The notes under the pieces were generated by a model. That model did not search any database, was not told where the DNA came from, and saw nothing but the letters and a program-made list of their open reading frames with translations. The position numbers were made by a program, and so were the translations under genes. 64,000 nucleotides of DNA from Rhodopirellula baltica (GTDB lineage: Bacteria; Planctomycetota; Planctomycetia; Pirellulales; Pirellulaceae): NCBI GenBank assembly GCA_002901265.1, contig PPHI01000043.1, forward strand, positions 18,795-82,794, written 5' to 3'. Positions 49,101 through 58,199 of this stretch are shown one piece after another. The stretch's first letter is position 1, and each line of letters begins with the position of its first letter.

Positions 49101-52100
49101 ATCGGTTCCGCTCGATCAAATCGACCATGACTGGCGTCAGGCGGTTTCGGCGTTCTTTCCAATGTCTTGGTTCGCCAAACGTAAAGTCACACGATTGCTA
49201 CAGACCTATGCGAGCGCCGGGGCCGCGAATCCAGAGACCGATATCGCAGCGATTCGCAATATCCTGCAACAGCAATCGGCAATCTCGGCCAATCCACTGG
49301 CCAATCAAACGGATTACTGGAAAGGCACGGAAACCGACACGAGCAAGATTGCGTCGCAACTCTCCAAAGCGGATGAGTTGCGCAGCTCGCTAATCGCTTT
49401 TGGAAAACGGTTTGGAGGCGTCAATGAGGTTTCCAAAGCGATTCGTCCCTGCATCGACGGAGCGACTCCCGAAGCACCGATCTACCACGCCGCTCGTGAG
49501 TTTTTGCAAGCGAACCTAGCTTTCCTTGCCCAACTGAAAGCGTTCTCCGATGTCGCCGGCGCAATGCCGCTGTCCAAGAAGCTGTCCAAGAATTCGAAAG
49601 GCATCATAGCCACCGTTGTCAGTGCGACCAAAAAGATTGAGGAACACCGTACTTGCCTTCAGCGTTGGACGTCCTGGTGCCAAATCAAACAGGCTGCATC
49701 AACGGTCGGACTGGATGGCTTCGTCACGTCACTGGAATCAGGTGACCTCACACCAGATAACGTGGTCAATCGCTTTCGGTTGGCGTATTCGCGATGGTGG
49801 ATTCGAGGCGTCATTGACCGCGATCCCGTGCTGCGAACATTCCAGCGGTACAAGCACGAAGACGCAATCGCAGATTTCCGTGAACTCGACCGCCAAGCTC
49901 GTGAGATCGCTTCATCGCGAGCACAACAAGCGGCCGCCCATGATTTGCCAATTGACGGAATTCCAAAGAAAAGCGAGCTTGGACTGCTCCGTCACCAAAT
50001 CGGATTGACTCGGCCCAGCAAGTCGATCCGCCAAGTCATCAGTTCGATGCCCGATGCGTTTGGCAAATTGGCCCCCTGTGTGATGATGTCGCCGTTGTCG
50101 ATCGCACAGTACTTGCCAGCCGATCAAAAACCGTTCGATGTGGTAATCTTTGATGAAGCGTCACAGATCACCACTTGGGATGCGGTCGGCGCGATTGCCC
50201 GTGGGGAGCAAACAATTATCGTCGGCGACCCCAAACAGCTTCCGCCCACAAATTTCTTTGGCCGCGCCGATGACGACGCCACCAACGATGAACTCGAAGA
50301 TCATGAAAAGGACCTCGAAAGCATCTTGGATGAAGCAACTGCGTCAGGGCTACCGACGCTGCAGCTGAATTGGCACTACCGCAGCCGCCACGAATCGCTG
50401 ATCGCGTTCTCGAATTGGAATTACTACGGCAACCAACTGGTCACGTTCCCGGCTGCCGAGTCAGAAGATCGTGGCGTGTCGCTGATCAAACTTCCCAATG
50501 CTTTGTACGATCGCGGCAAAAGTCGCACCAACCGAGATGAAGCTCAAGCGATCGTGAACGACGCGGTCACCCGAATGAAACGTGAATTGCAACGTCCCGA
50601 TTCTGAACGCCTGACGTTCGGCGTGATCACGTTCAACGTCCAGCAACAAACGTTGATCCAGGACTTGTTTGACCAGGCCCAGCGTGACTGCCCTGAGCTC
50701 GATTGGTTCTTTGCCGACGATCGAATCGAACCGACGGTCGTCAAAAACCTCGAGAATGTTCAAGGTGACGAGCGTGATGTGATGTTCTTTTCAATCACGT
50801 TTGGACGAGACGTTCCCGGTAAAAAGATCCCTGTGAACTTTGGTGCCCTCAACCGGGACGGTGGCGAACGCCGCTTAAATGTTGCCGTCACCCGCGCCCG
50901 ACAAGAGCTGGTCGTGTATTCCTCGTTCTCTGCCGATGAATTGGCGGCCGAACGGTCAAAAGGACGCGGCGTATCAGACCTGAAAGCGTTCTTGGAATAT
51001 GCCGAAAAGGGCCCCGAAGCGATCGCAGCGAGAACCGAAGGGAGCGTCGGAGGTTTCGATTCGCCCTTCGAAGAAGCTGTCGCCGAGGCGTTGGAATCAA
51101 AGGGCTGGCAAGTTGTTACGCAAGTCGGCGTATCAGGCTTCCGCGTCGACCTTGGGATTCGCCACCCCGATAAACCAGGCGCGTACCTGGCCGGTGTGGA
51201 ATGTGATGGCGCGACGTACCACCGAAGTGCGATCGCTCGCGACCGTGATAAAACCCGGCAAATGGTTTTGGAAAATCTCGGCTGGAACATTTTGCGAGTG
51301 TGGTCGCCGGACTGGTGGTACGACGCGAAGTCTGCGACCGAGCTGATTGATCAACAACTCAATCAACTGCTCGAAGACTCCCGTCAGCCAATCGCCGAAA
51401 CGCCCGCAGTTTCCTTCGCTAAAGAGCAGATTCCGGCATCCACTACGGAAACGCCGGGCGAAGTCGAGGAGACAACCATCGCCAGCAGCACCGAACCCGT
51501 TTCAGAACAAGAGCCAGTTCTTGAAACCGCTCCCATGCGTTTCGCCAGAGGACCGAGTGCAGCCACCAGCACTTTGACTTCTCAACCAAAAGAATCGACC
51601 TCAGCCACTTTCACCAGAACATCTCTGGGCGATGCCACGGCAAACCAAGATCGCTTTCATGACCCGTCGTACGATGAAGAGCTTCGAACGATGGCAATGC
51701 GGGTCCTTCAGCACGAATCGCCGATTCGTGAAGATGTGCTGGCGAAACAAGTCGCGCGGGCTCATGGTTTCGGTCGCACGGGCGCCAACATTCGCACACG
51801 TATTGTGGACCTGCTAGGCGAAGTGGTTTCAACGACCGAATCCACCGGGACGTTTCTGTGGGTTGGCGATGCTCCGCAGTCGATCATTGCATTTCGTCCT
51901 GCCCAAACCGACGACGACCGCCGAAGCGTCGATGAAATCTCGATTGCAGAATTGGCAGGCTTGATTCAAGAGAATCGAGAACTGCTGTCTGAAAACGATC
52001 CTGCAGTCGCGATCGCCAGAACGCTCGGCTTGGCACGTCTTGCCCAATCCGCCCGTGAACGTATTGAAGAAGCGATTCACAGTTTCGGTAGCCAACAAGC

Positions 52101-52125
52101 TGAATGCTCGCCAGCGAGTGACTGA
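46168..52125 (+). CDS. transglutaminase-like + DUF4011 + SF1 helicase + Vsr-like nuclease + DUF3320 protein
   Basis: The gene encodes about 1985 residues (2004 if ATG 46111 is used; numbers here are from 46168). Residues ~200-260 carry ATCLDSTLLFAAAIEA and EGHCFVGAWL, giving C227 and H253 of a transglutaminase-like fold. Next is a DUF4011 region with WQRKLLDLSLRNRLLNF (~410). The SF1 helicase has Walker A GPPGTGKSQT (K704), Walker B DVVIFDEASQ (DEAS 1329-1332), a GDPKQLPPT motif, LNWHYRSRHESL, and VTRARQELVV near the end of the motor. A Vsr/PD-(D/E)XK nuclease domain (MTES_1575-like) follows with SPFEEAV (E1636), FRVDLGI (D1661) and VECDGATYH (E1678, D1680). The C-terminus is DUF3320-like. 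Related DUF4011-helicase-Vsr-DUF3320 proteins have been reported as single-gene anti-phage systems (Hhe in the Gao et al. 2020 survey, from memory). A small unknown gene follows directly. Confidence 0.88.
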   Translation: MTDAPQSPTSHAVVIRPELANCLNYASWQNSVPLLKSLRVQNPTDQTLQDLSLTVTSSPAFIRPKRWVIDRLGAISEIKLRDREIQLDADYLNGLNEAERGTLTFKLASGDSIVSEIEMPVRVLARDEWGGMLAGGGLLAAFVMPNDPAVSKVLKSASEVLEQYGHGAALDGYQSGDPRRAYMLIAALWSAVATHGLTYANPPKSFELQGQKTRRPSTVLADGLATCLDSTLLFAAAIEAIGLNPVIVMIEGHCFVGAWLIEKTFGQTLEPTCSEIRKAIASNELITFETTMVTGRPPARFEDAISHAAKSTSQENEHAYLATIDIARARMNQIRPLASHQIASQVVTEEESASQGPLPLPAAPTFDDVAFEESDEKPATPEGRIDRWQRKLLDLSLRNRLLNFKSNKQSIPILCPDISQLEDRLADGGKLRLISLSEQNPLGDRDAETHRQRTNQDLNLEFARQALGRDEITCTLTEKELSGRLTTIYRNVKNDLSEGGTNTLFLAVGFLRWKPKPDEDKVYLAPLLLVPVKLTRKSALSPYFLTMHEDEVRFNATLIQLLKKDFDRDLAVFESDLPTDDSGVDVPKVLARMRREVREIPGFEVVDETALGTFSFAKYLMWKDLVDRIDSLKQNRVVQHLIDNPEQAFESAAGSIPSPQQIDTQFEPKDIFHPLPADSSQLAAVMAASEGQDFVLVGPPGTGKSQTIANIISQCLAIGKSVLFVAEKTAALDVVYRRLKEHGLADCCLELHSSKAERRKFLDQLHSAWQNNRRADPTEWLMISERLKFRRDELNAYVAAIHHTHPNGWTAYEAMGLCVQGTEHETPELKWADSVSHDQQGYQRLLSVAESLALTFAEIDLATSLPMVKTTEWSASWEQSLLTECGKVQTISAAFQRSMATFTKQLGIAERSDCSLSEVEVLQRLAKALERCVDEDVRILFHKNFAKLSAANTDLEHAITAYRSTKDSIDADYDDSLASVPLDQIDHDWRQAVSAFFPMSWFAKRKVTRLLQTYASAGAANPETDIAAIRNILQQQSAISANPLANQTDYWKGTETDTSKIASQLSKADELRSSLIAFGKRFGGVNEVSKAIRPCIDGATPEAPIYHAAREFLQANLAFLAQLKAFSDVAGAMPLSKKLSKNSKGIIATVVSATKKIEEHRTCLQRWTSWCQIKQAASTVGLDGFVTSLESGDLTPDNVVNRFRLAYSRWWIRGVIDRDPVLRTFQRYKHEDAIADFRELDRQAREIASSRAQQAAAHDLPIDGIPKKSELGLLRHQIGLTRPSKSIRQVISSMPDAFGKLAPCVMMSPLSIAQYLPADQKPFDVVIFDEASQITTWDAVGAIARGEQTIIVGDPKQLPPTNFFGRADDDATNDELEDHEKDLESILDEATASGLPTLQLNWHYRSRHESLIAFSNWNYYGNQLVTFPAAESEDRGVSLIKLPNALYDRGKSRTNRDEAQAIVNDAVTRMKRELQRPDSERLTFGVITFNVQQQTLIQDLFDQAQRDCPELDWFFADDRIEPTVVKNLENVQGDERDVMFFSITFGRDVPGKKIPVNFGALNRDGGERRLNVAVTRARQELVVYSSFSADELAAERSKGRGVSDLKAFLEYAEKGPEAIAARTEGSVGGFDSPFEEAVAEALESKGWQVVTQVGVSGFRVDLGIRHPDKPGAYLAGVECDGATYHRSAIARDRDKTRQMVLENLGWNILRVWSPDWWYDAKSATELIDQQLNQLLEDSRQPIAETPAVSFAKEQIPASTTETPGEVEETTIASSTEPVSEQEPVLETAPMRFARGPSAATSTLTSQPKESTSATFTRTSLGDATANQDRFHDPSYDEELRTMAMRVLQHESPIREDVLAKQVARAHGFGRTGANIRTRIVDLLGEVVSTTESTGTFLWVGDAPQSIIAFRPAQTDDDRRSVDEISIAELAGLIQENRELLSENDPAVAIARTLGLARLAQSARERIEEAIHSFGSQQAECSPASD

Positions 52126-52152
52126 CGGTTGCGTGATTTGACCAAACATCGG

Positions 52153-52734
52153 ATGTTGTTGATGGAAATCGCTTCGATTGCCGCACGACGCGTGTGGCAA
52201 CGCGATCCCCCCAAGCCTTCAATCAACTCCTTTCAGGATCGATTCGTGGAACTGACCTTTGAACAGCGTGCCAACCAGCACCGTGTTGCCTGGATCGTTG
52301 GAGCTCTGGAGGTCGCAGACTTGATCGCCTGGGCTGATTCTGAAATCGAAACGATTCGCAGGCCTGCGATCGAGCTGATTGATCTGTCGATGTGCTGTGA
52401 CCTTTCCGCCCAACAGATCAACGAACTGCTTGCCAAACTCGCACAACAAACCGACGACATCGAGTCGACTTGCCTTGGCCTCTCACAACTGGCCAGTGTC
52501 GTCCGACGAAACAAGGTTTCCACCGAAACCGCAATCGTCAGTTGCCATCGCTTGTTGCAAAACGAAAAGCTACTCGCTCACGACTATTTCGCCGAGTTCA
52601 TCAGTCTCGAAGACGACGCGTCGCGACTCCGCGACAGAGTTGCTGGGCCGATCAACGCTGCAGAATTGCGAGAGTCTCTGCTCGAAACACTCGACCACCT
52701 GCCAGAGCTTGCTCAAGCGTTCAACGCAGGCTAG
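52153..52734 (+). CDS. unknown small protein downstream of the helicase-nuclease
   Basis: I do not recognise this protein of about 193 residues. The ORF opens with a TTG only 3 bases after the helicase stop (52129), and the first ATG is at 52153. It appears all-helical, acidic overall and without a membrane segment. It contains an [19 protein letters not shown] stretch, [15 protein letters not shown], and a C-terminal leucine-rich helix. It has no catalytic motif that I can see. The tight spacing makes co-transcription with the 2-kilo-residue helicase very likely, so it could be an accessory or regulator of that protein. No homologous family is known to me, and its role is only inferred from position. 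Confidence 0.65.
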   Translation: MLLMEIASIAARRVWQRDPPKPSINSFQDRFVELTFEQRANQHRVAWIVGALEVADLIAWADSEIETIRRPAIELIDLSMCCDLSAQQINELLAKLAQQTDDIESTCLGLSQLASVVRRNKVSTETAIVSCHRLLQNEKLLAHDYFAEFISLEDDASRLRDRVAGPINAAELRESLLETLDHLPELAQAFNAG

Positions 52735-52841
52735 CAACTCCTACGGCTATTGAAAAATCACCGCACATCTCGACCTGCCCAGCTTTTCCGAATCCGATAG
52801 AATCGCGTTTTCAAAACGCCCCAAAGAACTCCGAGTCAACC

Positions 52842-53204
52842 ATGGCGACATCCAATCACCGGATCTATTCGATGAGCTTTGCCAAACTCTATCCGGCGTA
52901 CGTCGCGAAGGCAGAGCGGAAGGGTCGCACTAAAGCCGAGGTGGACAAGATCATCCACTGGATGCTCGGTTACACGGCCAAGCGTTTGCAGAAAGAGCTG
53001 GACAAAGAAACCACCGTGGAAGTGTTCTTCACGAAAGCTCCCAAGCCCAATCCGGATCGCGAGTTGATCAAAGGCGTCGTCTGCGGTGTCCGCGTTGAAG
53101 AGGTCGAAGATCCGACGATGCGAGAGATCCGCTACATGGACAAGCTGATCGACGAGCTCGCCAAAGGCAAAGCGATGGAAAAGATTCTCCGCAAACCAGC
53201 TTGA
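52842..53204 (+). CDS. DUF2200 family protein
   Basis: The gene encodes a 120-residue cytoplasmic protein of the DUF2200 family, recognised by [38 protein letters not shown] and the central [18 protein letters not shown]. An in-frame ORF reaches back to 52470, overlapping the previous gene. Only the part from ATG 52842 matches the family and contains the conserved N-terminus, so the start is placed there. The function of the family is not established. It is followed 55 bases later by a strong terminator hairpin that would end this transcription unit. Confidence 0.9.
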   Translation: MATSNHRIYSMSFAKLYPAYVAKAERKGRTKAEVDKIIHWMLGYTAKRLQKELDKETTVEVFFTKAPKPNPDRELIKGVVCGVRVEEVEDPTMREIRYMDKLIDELAKGKAMEKILRKPA

Positions 53205-53259
53205 CGCGAAGCCTGCGTTATCCCACGACGAAGCTAATCCCACCCTGCCTGATGCGAAA

Positions 53260-53286
53260 GGGCGCAGCTTCGCTGCGCCCATTTTT
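53260..53286 (+). terminator. rho-independent terminator after the DUF2200 gene
   Basis: A 9-bp perfect stem GGGCGCAGC (53260-53268) / GCTGCGCCC (53272-53280) with a TTC loop is followed by ATTTTTG. It lies between two converging genes and could also act weakly on the minus strand for the PEP-CTERM gene. Confidence 0.88.
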
Positions 53287-53329
53287 GTTTCTTCTCATGC
53301 AACGTCGACAATAACGATTGGCACCAGTT

Positions 53330-53944
53330 TCATTTCCTTCGGCGGCGTGAGACCAAAAGAATCCCGCCTAATGAACACGAAAGGAACACAACCGACCCCG
53401 GCTCTGGGATTGCAGTAATCGCGGTGATCGTGGATGAGCGGAAGACAATGAAATCATCGAGGACTGTCGTGGGTGTGGCTGCGATTGCAAAGTCCGCTCC
53501 CAAACTTGGATCGTTCGGAGTGATCAACGCAACCGGACTTACTGCATCGGGAACTTGAAACTGAAATGTTCCGATCGAGACCTCACGAGCTCCTGGCGAC
53601 ACCTCCGCCCCGGCAACACCTGGCGGAAAGGCAATCTGTCGGAGCGTCAATCGGTTTAACCCCGAATCGGTCGTTCCCGGTATGAACCCCAATCCGATCT
53701 GTGAGCTCAACAAATTCGTTTCGCTACTCCATGTGACTTCAACATTTGCACTACCCAATCCAGAAGTGGGACTAATTCGATTGACATCGCCATCGGTCAC
53801 CGTTTCCCGCAACATCAAGTTCGCGACCACCGTATCGCCGGCGGTGGCCCGATAGTCGTCTTGATCGAAGAAGACTTCATAGACAATTGCGCCATAAGCT
53901 TGGTTGGCCAAAATCAGCAACAAGCCGACAACAACAAAACGCAT
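53330..53944 (-). CDS. PEP-CTERM sorting-domain secreted protein
   Basis: The gene encodes a 204-residue exported protein. Residues 1-19 (MRFVVVGLLLILANQAYGA) form the signal peptide. The C-terminus is IPEPGSVVFLSCSLGG, then ILLV and RRRRK, the PEP motif, membrane helix and basic tail of PEP-CTERM proteins, which are cleaved and sorted by an exosortase. The middle resembles a cohesin- or beta-sandwich-like domain, though no catalytic feature is visible. A GTG at 53956, five bases after AGGTGG, is an alternative start that would add four residues to the signal peptide. It lies just downstream of the dockerin protein on the same strand, and the cohesin-like fold with a neighbouring dockerin makes an interaction worth considering. 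Confidence 0.85.
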   Translation of the reverse strand: MRFVVVGLLLILANQAYGAIVYEVFFDQDDYRATAGDTVVANLMLRETVTDGDVNRISPTSGLGSANVEVTWSSETNLLSSQIGLGFIPGTTDSGLNRLTLRQIAFPPGVAGAEVSPGAREVSIGTFQFQVPDAVSPVALITPNDPSLGADFAIAATPTTVLDDFIVFRSSTITAITAIPEPGSVVFLSCSLGGILLVSRRRRK

Positions 53945-54023
53945 TGTTCGAATCACGATGTCCACCTGGTTTGAAGAGTAAGCAATCGTTTGGTTCAGAA
54001 AATGGGCCGTCCGCCAATCTCAT

Positions 54024-57000
54024 TCAAGAGTCGCGTGAGGTACCGAAATTAGGCATGAAGTGGTCGAACAGATCGACGGCATCAACAAAGCCGTCGCTAT
54101 TTCGATCCAGATCGGAGCGGTAGTTTGGGTCGCCGACTTGTGCCCCGAAGGAGGGCAGAAAATTGTCAAACAGATCAACGGCATCAACGAAACCGTCGCC
54201 GTTCGTGTCACCGTAAAACTGGTAAAAGTCATCCGCTTGGTAGGTAAAATCGTCTCCCGGAATGCTGTCGGCATTTCCATCGAGAAGGTGCCCGGAAGCG
54301 TTCAGACTCGTAGCGTGGATCAACAACTCGTAGTCGCCGTCAAGAAGACTCGCTCTATCAAAAATCAGTGACACCTCCGTTCGGCCGTTGACATTAGTAG
54401 GCGACATCAAGATTGGTGATGCGACCTGCCCCGTCCCCAGATGCCGCAACTCATAGTCACTCGCTTGCGTCTGGACGATCGTATTGAAGACGACGTTGAC
54501 TTCTTCGATCGACGACCGCTGCGGATCTTCGTTGTTTAGGATCACTTCAGAGACACGGAGCGAATCGTCGTCGAGAATGGAAACCACGGTTGCTTCCACT
54601 GCCATTCCGCCGAACGCCGGGTCCTCACTTGTGACGAGGTAAGTGACGTTCCCGAGATGCGGCCCCTCAATCACCCCGTCATCAAATGCGTTGACATTGA
54701 TCACCTGGGGCGTCAGCGCATTCCCAGGTGTAAAAACAAGCTCGACAGGCTGACCGGGACCTGCCCCGAGATCAAGTTCCTCGTCAGGCATCGCAGTGAC
54801 GGTGACATCGGACGTCGGGACCGAACGTAGCGTCAATTCCAGGGTGTCTGAAGTTGCCCCTTCGGCGACTTCTGTCTGGCCATCGGTTTGAGAGACAGTC
54901 ACCACGGTGGGTAAAACGCTTAGTGGCGTGGAGATGACATTGTTCTTCTCATTGAATTCTGGAATGACATCGGTGGCATCAACAAGAAGACTCAGCGTAT
55001 AAGTCCCTGGTAGCCCCAAACTCCAGATCGGGTCAGTCTCTTCGGGAAGTGTTAAATTCACCGCCCTGACACCTGTGGTCGTGAACGCGGCAAGTGGCTC
55101 GACCGGCATGACGGCGAGCAGCATCGCACCTTCTTGTGAAGCACTTGTGTTGAGATAGACCAAGATTGCCGACTGACTCAGTCCATCACCGGTCGGACTT
55201 GTGTTTGCGACTTCGTATTCAACGGCCAAGGTCTGGCCGGCGATAATTGGGGTGGCGTTAACGCTGAGCAACGTCGGGACATATTCGGCAATCTGCGGCG
55301 GTTGCGACAGAAACGGATCGAAGACCACCAGCGGCCGAGTGGGATCATCGACTTGGTGATTGATTTTGTCTTCGATCGCACTAGCGTTCGTCGTCCCCCA
55401 CCAATTGTTCGTCATGTCAACGACTTCCGAATTGAGCCCGGAAACGTTCACTGCGGCACTACCAAAATTGTTGTTGTCAAACGTTAGCGAGGAATCCTCG
55501 TTGACATCGAGATTGATCACCGTATCGAAGCTTGAATCTTCGACCATTGCCGTGCTCGCTTGATGCAAGTCGACATGGCCGAGTTGAAATCGGCTGGTCG
55601 CGTCCGATCGGAAGATGGCATTCGGATTAATTGCGATTCCGCTGGTATCGTTTCCGCCCGCCGTTGAGACGAGGAGCGGCGTGCTCTCGACATGAAGCTC
55701 ACCGCCGGAGACCACTTCGATACCGGTGGACACTACGGAATTGCTTTGATTGTTCTCGACCAACGCAACTTCGTTCACATCGCAGAACCAAAGCTTTCCC
55801 GCGACAGTGACATTGACCGAATTGGCGAGTTCTAGATGCGTGCCAGGGTTAAATTTCAGTTGAGCCCCGGCATCAATCTGAAGATCGCTGGTTAAGCGGT
55901 AGGACAGATTGGTCGTCGACACCGTCCCCATATTTCGAATCGTTGTATCGCTTGTTACCGATTCGCCACTGACATCCACCCGACCAAAGCTGTCGTTGTT
56001 TTCCAACCTTGGGATCAACATCGCCGGAACGGTCACGACCGCCCCAAAAACGTTGTTGACGACGTCACCGAAATTCAAAATTGATCCGCCTCGCCAAACG
56101 ATGTTCTTAATTGAAAAATCTGAGTCGTCTGCTTTAAATCGACCGCCGGATTCGACCTCAACAAAACTGTTGTCATTCCCATTGGACAACAGAACGAATG
56201 GCGTGCTGTCCGCCTCCAGTTCGCCACCGGACTGAACTTCAATACTGGTCGACGAGACACTGCCTGAATTATTGTTGTCAAAGAACCCGACTTCACTCAC
56301 ATCGTCGAACCAGAGTTTCCCACCGACGTTGATGTTGACCGAATTCGCCACCTCGACCCTTGTTCCCGGATCAAATTTAAGAAGAACCCCGGGATCGATT
56401 TGGAGATCGCCTGTAAACCGATAGAACAGGTTCGCCGTCGATACGTTGCCCATCTGACGAACCACCACGTTACTCTGGACCGTCTGCCCGTTGATTTCGA
56501 CAAGTCCAAAGCTATCGTTGTCCTCTAGACGCGGGATGAGTTCGGCAGAGGCATTGACGGCAGCAGCGAAGACGTTGTCGACAACATCACCGACGTTCAA
56601 TATCGCTCCACTTCGCCAGATGACGTCTTTGATTGAAAAATCCGAGTCGTCAGCTTTCAAGCGACCGCCGGATTCGATTTCGATAAAGCTGTTGTCATTG
56701 CCATTGGACAACAGAACCAACGGCGTGCTATCGGCTTCGAGTTCTCCACCCGACTGCACTTCAATACTCGTTGAAGAGACCGAGCCCGAAAAGTTATCGT
56801 CATAGAACCCGACTTCACTAACGTCGTCGAACCAAAGCTTTCCACCGACAACGACGTTAACCGAATTTGCCAATTCGACGCTTGTCCCCGGAGCAAATTT
56901 CAGCAATACCCCGGGGTCGATTTGAAGATCACTTGTGAATCGATAGAACAGATTCGCCGTTGACACGGTTCCCATCTGACCAACCACAACATTATTCGTC

Positions 57001-58199
57001 ACTGTCTGGCCATTGATTTCGACTCGGCCAAAGCTGTCATTGTTCTCTAGCCGCGGGATGAATTCGGCAGAGACATTGATTGAAGCACCAAACACGTTGT
57101 TGATGACGTCACCAACATTGAGAATCGCACCACTTCGCCAAATAACGTCCTTGATTGAGAAATCAGAATCGTCAGCCTCAAAGCGACCACCAGACTGAAT
57201 TTCAATGAAACTCTCGTCATTGCCGTTAGACAGCAGTACAAATGGCGTGCTATCGGCCGCGAGTTCGCCGCCTGATTGAACTTGAATGCTTGTCGAAGAG
57301 ATGGAACCTGAGAAATTGTCATCGAAGAACCCCACTTCGCTGACATTGTCAAACCAAAGTTTTCCACCAATATTCAAGTTGACCGAGGTAGCGAGTTCGA
57401 CCTTCGTCCCTGGCTCAAACTTCATTTGAACGCCGGGTTCAATTTGAACGTCGCTAACGAATCGGTAGTAAAGATTCGCCGTCGAAACTGTCCCCATTTG
57501 ACGGACCGTCGTGTCACTTTGCACCGGTTGCCCAGTGATTTCAACACGACCGAAACTGTCATTGTTTTCCAACAGTGGAATCGATTCTGCTGACGTGACG
57601 ACAACGCTAGTGAAGACGTTGTCGACGACATCACCTACACCAAGGGTCGATGCCCCCTTCCAGATCACTTCCTTGATCGAAAAGTCGCAACCGGTCGCAA
57701 GTAATTGCCCGCCTTGTTCGACTTGGATGAAGCTCTGGTCGTTCCCATTGGTCAACAGCACGAAGGGAGTGTTTTCCGCATCAAGAACTCCACCAGACTG
57801 CACCTCGATACTGGTTGATGCAATACTTCCCGAATTGTTGTTATCAAAGAATCCGACTTCAGCGGCAGACTCAAATCGAAGGACGCCACGGACAAGCCAA
57901 TTCACATTGTTGGCGATTGTGACCTCGACTCCTGGTCCCACCGTGACCATTGCGCCCGGCGCGATCACCCCGTCAGAGACGATGTTGTAAGGCGCCGATG
58001 TATCAAGAAACTCGACGTTCGAGTTGAATGTGCCAGGAAAATCTCCCGGAGGCATAGCGACCAAGAGCCTTCTTGATTCCAACCACTGAACGCCCAACGC
58101 AGTCTTCCTCATCTTTCGAGATTTCGACCGCCTCCGTCGCGTCGAAGAAGATCGGTCTACATCCGAACAGTTAGATTGGATCGTCCGCCTTGAAAGCAT
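54024..58199 (-). CDS. secreted repeat protein with LExRRLL leader, CARDB, Calx-beta-like region and dockerin
   Basis: The gene encodes about 1391 residues. The ATG at 58199 is chosen because AGGAG lies seven bases upstream; ATG 58205 and TTG 58223 are alternatives. A basic N-terminus leads to QWLESRRLLVA (~40-50), an LEPR-XLL-type export motif. Next are four near-exact 174-residue repeats plus a fifth degenerate one (to ~880). A CARDB-like domain (~970-1090) and a Calx-beta-like segment with EVAEGATSDTLELTL (~1100-1215) follow. A C-terminal dockerin contains two loops, DTNGDGFVDAVDL and DRNSDGFVDAVDL (~1333-1390). Dockerins bind cohesins and dock proteins on the cell surface or into complexes. 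A PEP-CTERM protein with a possible cohesin-like body is encoded 79 bases downstream on the same strand, a suggestive but untested partner. Confidence 0.85.
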   Translation of the reverse strand: MLSRRTIQSNCSDVDRSSSTRRRRSKSRKMRKTALGVQWLESRRLLVAMPPGDFPGTFNSNVEFLDTSAPYNIVSDGVIAPGAMVTVGPGVEVTIANNVNWLVRGVLRFESAAEVGFFDNNNSGSIASTSIEVQSGGVLDAENTPFVLLTNGNDQSFIQVEQGGQLLATGCDFSIKEVIWKGASTLGVGDVVDNVFTSVVVTSAESIPLLENNDSFGRVEITGQPVQSDTTVRQMGTVSTANLYYRFVSDVQIEPGVQMKFEPGTKVELATSVNLNIGGKLWFDNVSEVGFFDDNFSGSISSTSIQVQSGGELAADSTPFVLLSNGNDESFIEIQSGGRFEADDSDFSIKDVIWRSGAILNVGDVINNVFGASINVSAEFIPRLENNDSFGRVEINGQTVTNNVVVGQMGTVSTANLFYRFTSDLQIDPGVLLKFAPGTSVELANSVNVVVGGKLWFDDVSEVGFYDDNFSGSVSSTSIEVQSGGELEADSTPLVLLSNGNDNSFIEIESGGRLKADDSDFSIKDVIWRSGAILNVGDVVDNVFAAAVNASAELIPRLEDNDSFGLVEINGQTVQSNVVVRQMGNVSTANLFYRFTGDLQIDPGVLLKFDPGTRVEVANSVNINVGGKLWFDDVSEVGFFDNNNSGSVSSTSIEVQSGGELEADSTPFVLLSNGNDNSFVEVESGGRFKADDSDFSIKNIVWRGGSILNFGDVVNNVFGAVVTVPAMLIPRLENNDSFGRVDVSGESVTSDTTIRNMGTVSTTNLSYRLTSDLQIDAGAQLKFNPGTHLELANSVNVTVAGKLWFCDVNEVALVENNQSNSVVSTGIEVVSGGELHVESTPLLVSTAGGNDTSGIAINPNAIFRSDATSRFQLGHVDLHQASTAMVEDSSFDTVINLDVNEDSSLTFDNNNFGSAAVNVSGLNSEVVDMTNNWWGTTNASAIEDKINHQVDDPTRPLVVFDPFLSQPPQIAEYVPTLLSVNATPIIAGQTLAVEYEVANTSPTGDGLSQSAILVYLNTSASQEGAMLLAVMPVEPLAAFTTTGVRAVNLTLPEETDPIWSLGLPGTYTLSLLVDATDVIPEFNEKNNVISTPLSVLPTVVTVSQTDGQTEVAEGATSDTLELTLRSVPTSDVTVTAMPDEELDLGAGPGQPVELVFTPGNALTPQVINVNAFDDGVIEGPHLGNVTYLVTSEDPAFGGMAVEATVVSILDDDSLRVSEVILNNEDPQRSSIEEVNVVFNTIVQTQASDYELRHLGTGQVASPILMSPTNVNGRTEVSLIFDRASLLDGDYELLIHATSLNASGHLLDGNADSIPGDDFTYQADDFYQFYGDTNGDGFVDAVDLFDNFLPSFGAQVGDPNYRSDLDRNSDGFVDAVDLFDHFMPNFGTSRDS
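55560..57990 (-). repeat. 522-bp (174-residue) tandem repeats in the dockerin protein gene
   Basis: A recurring segment reading FSIKDVIWRSG and its variants is encoded at about 57676, 57154, 56632 and 56110, spaced exactly 522 bp apart. A fifth, weaker copy lies near 55590. Each unit also carries RQMGTVSTANL, PGVLLKF, GGKLWFDDVSEVGF and SSTSIEVQSGGEL. The three central units are much more alike than the first and last. Confidence 0.9.

Noticed and set aside
52470..52841. N-terminal extension of the DUF2200 ORF
   Set aside because: It overlaps the unknown gene in another frame and is Arg/Cys-rich without family similarity; the family starts at ATG 52842.
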